A DNA stretch of 64,000 bases, taken from positions 79,466 to 143,465 of the forward strand of contig NZ_BAEI01000064.1 in NCBI RefSeq assembly GCF_000241325.1, written 5' to 3'. Positions 61,518 to 64,000 of the stretch are shown here, one piece after another (the stretch's first letter is position 1; each line of letters opens with the position of its first letter). Both the position numbers and the translations under genes were made by a program. The notes beneath the pieces are model-generated. The model was not told where the DNA came from, made no database searches, and saw nothing but the letters and a program-made list of their open reading frames with translations. This stretch comes from Gordonia polyisoprenivorans NBRC 16320 = JCM 10675 (lineage in GTDB: Bacteria; Actinomycetota; Actinomycetes; Mycobacteriales; Mycobacteriaceae).

Positions 61518-62488
61518 CGGGTTCCTGTGTGCGGCATCAGCGCATTCGGCGGAACGACGCCGAGACGTCCGGCCTGGAAATCCTCCATGGCCTCGATCAA
61601 CTGTTCGCGGGTGTTCATCACGAACGGACCATACTGGGCGACGGGCTCGCGGATCGGTTGACCGCCGAGAAACAGCACCTCCAGTGCCGGCCGGTTGCTG
61701 TCCTGGCCGGCGTCGGCGGTGACGGTGATGCGGTCGCCTGCGCCGAAGACCGCGAGTTGTCCCTGCTCGATGGGCCGGGCGTCGGGGCCGACGGTTCCCC
61801 GACCGGACAACACGTAGGCCAGTGCGTTGAAGTCGGTGCGCCACGGCACCGACACCGACGCGCCCGGTTCGATCGTGGTGTGTGCGACAGTGATCGGGGT
61901 GTGGGTGGACCCCGGACCGGCATGTCCGTCGATCTCGCCGGCGATGATGCGCACCAGCGCACCGCCGTCGGGGGTGGCGACCAGAGCGACGTTGCCGCCC
62001 TCGAGATTCTGGTAGCGCGGCGTGAGGAACTTGTCCTTGGCGGGCAGGTTCACCCATAGCTGGATGCCGTGGAACAGACCGCCTGATTCCACCAGTTCGG
62101 CGGGCGGGGTCTCGATGTGCAAGATACCCGATCCGGCGGTCATCCACTGGGTGGCGCCGTTCTCGATGAGCCCTCCGCCGCCGGTCGAATCCTGGTGCTG
62201 GAAGCGGCCGTCGATCATGTAGGTGACGGTCTCGAATCCGCGGTGCGGATGCCAGTCGGTGCCCTTCGGTTCACCCGGCTGGTAATCGACCTCGCCCATC
62301 TGATCCATGTGGATGAACGGGTCGAGCGCCGATGTGGGCACGCCGGCGAAGGCACGCACCACGGGGAAACCCTCGCCCTCGTAGCCGCGCGGGCCGCGGG
62401 TGATGGTGCGCACCGGGCGTTCGGTGGCCTCCAGTGGTGCCGGCGTCAGCCGGGGCAGGGTGGTGGTGTCGGCGGTGACGGCGGGCAT
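61514..62488 (-). CDS. Pirin family protein
   Basis: A 324-residue full-length pirin. Metal ligands appear in DWHPHRGFETVTYMIDG (HxH) and GSGILHIETP (His, Glu). The C-terminal domain has LFLGGQPIREPVAQYGPFVM. ATG 62488 has GGAGGA about 5 nt upstream. First gene of pirin-marR-pirin, probably induced by a phenolic or oxidative signal through MarR. Confidence 0.92.
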   Translation of the reverse strand: MPAVTADTTTLPRLTPAPLEATERPVRTITRGPRGYEGEGFPVVRAFAGVPTSALDPFIHMDQMGEVDYQPGEPKGTDWHPHRGFETVTYMIDGRFQHQDSTGGGGLIENGATQWMTAGSGILHIETPPAELVESGGLFHGIQLWVNLPAKDKFLTPRYQNLEGGNVALVATPDGGALVRIIAGEIDGHAGPGSTHTPITVAHTTIEPGASVSVPWRTDFNALAYVLSGRGTVGPDARPIEQGQLAVFGAGDRITVTADAGQDSNRPALEVLFLGGQPIREPVAQYGPFVMNTREQLIEAMEDFQAGRLGVVPPNALMPHTGTR

Positions 62489-62509
62489 GGGGTCCTCCTC
62501 GGATCGAGA

Positions 62510-62527
62510 TTGCTCAAATCTGAGCAA
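62510..62527. promoter_or_regulatory. MarR-type operator TTGCTCA-AATC-TGAGCAA
   Basis: Perfect 7-bp arms with a 4-bp centre, 22 bp upstream of the first pirin gene. Size and place match MarR operators in self-regulated operons. Confidence 0.65.
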
Positions 62528-62567
62528 CTGAACGACTCAACAGCCGGATCGTGTCGCCTATTCCGCC

Positions 62568-62597
62568 TTGACCCTTCGATCTATTTGGTCGTACCAT
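62568..62597 (+). promoter_or_regulatory. Promoter with GntR/FadR-like site before the MaoC-CitE pair
   Basis: TTGACC (62568-62573) and TACCAT (62592-62597), 18 bp apart, resemble -35 and -10 boxes. TGGTCGTACCA (62586-62596) covers the -10 box and matches the FadR-type half-sites TGGT and ACCA. A regulator of this kind is not adjacent. Confidence 0.45.
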
Positions 62598-62622
62598 TAG
62601 TCAAATTCTGAAAGGTGGCGAG

Positions 62623-63075
62623 ATGGCTGGCGTGTGGTTCGACGAATTGTCGGTAGGACAGAGGTTCGAGCATCCGATCCGACGGACGGTGACCGAGACC
62701 GACAACGTCTTGTTCACCGCGATGACCCACAATCCTGCGCTACTTCATCTCGACGAGGAGTACATGAAGGGAACGGCGTTCGGTCAACGAGTGGTGAACA
62801 GCGCCTTCACGCTTGGACTGATGGTGGGCATCTCGGTGGGGGATACCACGCTCGGCACGGCGGTGGCCAACCTCGGTTGGGATGAGGTGCGCTTCCCGAA
62901 GCCACTGTTCCATGGTGACACCATTCATGTGGTCACCGAGGTGATCGAACTCCGCGATTCCAAGTCGCGCCCGGACCAGGGCATCGTCACGTTCCTACAC
63001 CAGGCCTTCAACCAGCACGATGAGCTCGTTGCCTCCTGCAAGCGCTCCGGACTGCAGCTCAGGAAACCACAATGA
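62623..63075 (+). CDS. MaoC-like dehydratase (mesaconyl-CoA hydratase type)
   Basis: A 150-residue hot-dog-fold hydratase. The active-site Asp/His pair of the family would lie in TVTETDNVLFTAMTHNPALLH, with FGQRVVNSAFTLGLMVG after it. It overlaps a CitE-like lyase gene by 4 nt. The same gene pair in M. tuberculosis (Rv2499c-Rv2498c) acts in itaconate breakdown via citramalyl-CoA, so this is a likely mesaconyl-CoA hydratase. Start has AAAGG 9 nt upstream. Confidence 0.87.
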   Translation: MAGVWFDELSVGQRFEHPIRRTVTETDNVLFTAMTHNPALLHLDEEYMKGTAFGQRVVNSAFTLGLMVGISVGDTTLGTAVANLGWDEVRFPKPLFHGDTIHVVTEVIELRDSKSRPDQGIVTFLHQAFNQHDELVASCKRSGLQLRKPQ

Positions 63076-63956
63076 GCCGGCCGATCCGCTCGTTCCTGTT
63101 CGTTCCAGGCGATAGTGAGAAGAAGCTGGGCAAGGTCGCCGGCTCGACGGCCGATGCGGTCATCCTCGATCTCGAGGACTCGGTCAGCGAGAGACGCAAG
63201 GCGCTTGCGCGAGACATGGTGTCAGAGTTCATCGTTGGGAAGTTACACGACGAGGCTGGTCCGCAGCTGTGGGTGCGGATCAACCCGCTGGACGGCGAGC
63301 ATGCGCTGGCCGACCTGGCGACGATCGTCCCAGCGGCGCCGTCGGGGATCATGATTCCGAAGATCACAGGTCCCGAGGACGTACGCCGGGTTGACCACTA
63401 CCTCGAGGCTCTCGAGACCTCGCATGGCCTCGTGACCGGTTCGATCCGGCTCCTGCCGGTGGCCACCGAGACCCCGATAGCGCCGTTCCGGCTCGGTGAC
63501 TTCGCTGCGGCAGCCATCTCTCGCCTGTACGGTTTGACCTGGGGGGCAGAAGATCTCAGTGCCGCTCTGGGGGCCTCGACAAATCTTGGTCCCGACGGAC
63601 GATGGGCCACGACCTATCAGATGGTGCGATCGCTGATGCTGATGGGAGCCCATGCAGCGGCAATCGAGGCGGTCGAAACCCTGTACGTCGACATTCGGGA
63701 TGATGCCGGGCTGGCGGAGTCGTCGAGGCGTGCGCGAGCAGAGGGCTTCAGCGGGCGCATCGCGATCCATCCCGCCCAGGTCGATACGATCAATGCGGCG
63801 TTCACACCGTCAGAAGCGGAGATCGAGTATGCGCACCGCGTGGTCGATGCGTTCGCCGCCGACGTGGGAACCGTTGCGCTGGACGGAAAGATGCTCGACA
63901 TGCCGCATCTCGTCCAGGCGCGCAAGGTCATTGCACTTGCCGAGCCGGCAGGCTGA
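63072..63956 (+). CDS. CitE-like CoA lyase (HpcH/HpaI family)
   Basis: A 294-residue TIM-barrel lyase. RSFLFVPGDSEKKLGK, the Glu in AVILDLEDSV, the ARG-like substrate site in LWVRINPL, and the Mg-binding Glu/Asp in VATETPIA and WGAEDLSAALG are family hallmarks. Alone among citrate-lyase relatives, free-standing CitE-like proteins cleave acyl-CoAs such as citramalyl-CoA or malyl-CoA. Linked to the MaoC gene by ATGA overlap. No gene is seen in the last 44 bp of the window. Confidence 0.88.
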   Translation: MSRPIRSFLFVPGDSEKKLGKVAGSTADAVILDLEDSVSERRKALARDMVSEFIVGKLHDEAGPQLWVRINPLDGEHALADLATIVPAAPSGIMIPKITGPEDVRRVDHYLEALETSHGLVTGSIRLLPVATETPIAPFRLGDFAAAAISRLYGLTWGAEDLSAALGASTNLGPDGRWATTYQMVRSLMLMGAHAAAIEAVETLYVDIRDDAGLAESSRRARAEGFSGRIAIHPAQVDTINAAFTPSEAEIEYAHRVVDAFAADVGTVALDGKMLDMPHLVQARKVIALAEPAG

Positions 63957-64000
63957 GCCGATCGGGCCCGCAGGTGTTCTGACGCGCAGGCCGACGAATT

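Overview
The window looks like chromosomal DNA of a high-GC, mycolic-acid-type actinobacterium, most likely Gordonia or a close relative. The evidence is gene content: the lpqU-eno-divIC-DUF501-ppx2 order known from Mycobacterium, two MspA-type porins, a DesA3-type desaturase beside its ferredoxin reductase, a single-chain long-chain acyl-CoA carboxylase, EfeUOB iron uptake and a Stf0 sulfotransferase. Genus assignment is inference. I found no tRNA, rRNA, CRISPR array, insertion sequence or prophage.

Layout. 1-5 kb: acyl-CoA metabolism genes (partial quinone-reductase-like gene, CaiD-like hydratase, acyl-CoA ligase) and two divergent TetR regulators. 5-7.5 kb: a 3-oxoacid CoA-transferase pair with a divergent IclR regulator. 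7.6-12.5 kb: GntR regulator, MFS transporter, LysR regulator, alpha/beta hydrolase and quercetinase-like bicupin, all on the + strand. 12.6-17.9 kb: sulfatase, then a tightly overlapping stf0-cysD-cysNC operon that should make PAPS and use it. 17.9-23.7 kb: secreted serine hydrolase and efeUOB with an upstream iron box. 24-28.6 kb: conserved lpqU-eno-divIC-DUF501-ppx2 block. 28.7-39.7 kb: lipid block with desaturase and reductase divergent from the fused acyl-CoA carboxylase, SDR, an acyl-CoA dehydrogenase pair (the second frameshifted) and a FabR-like TetR gene. 39.9-49.9 kb: sfnG-sfnB sulfone use, a Ser/Thr kinase followed by two paralogous secreted SxxK hydrolases, a YibE/F protein, a DszA-like monooxygenase and a DinB-like protein. 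50-54 kb: an ABC exporter with a DesK/DesR-type two-component system. 54-58 kb: small secreted protein, APC permease, tandem MspA porins. 58-62.5 kb: CDF transporter, orphan membrane protein, and a pirin-marR-pirin operon. 62.6-64 kb: MaoC-CitE pair like the mycobacterial Rv2499c-Rv2498c.

The most interesting non-gene signals are: (1) a 21-bp repeat family that begins within about 10 nt of a stop codon, in that gene's orientation, at three separate sites; (2) a shared inverted repeat, CATGAC-N4-GTCAYG, before the ABC/two-component operon and before a distant membrane-protein gene, suggesting a small regulon; (3) a 101-bp imperfect inverted repeat between lpqU and eno; (4) a perfect 18-bp tandem duplication of the Shine-Dalgarno region before the fused carboxylase; (5) several promoters with a TANNNT box 6-8 nt from the start codon, implying leaderless mRNAs.
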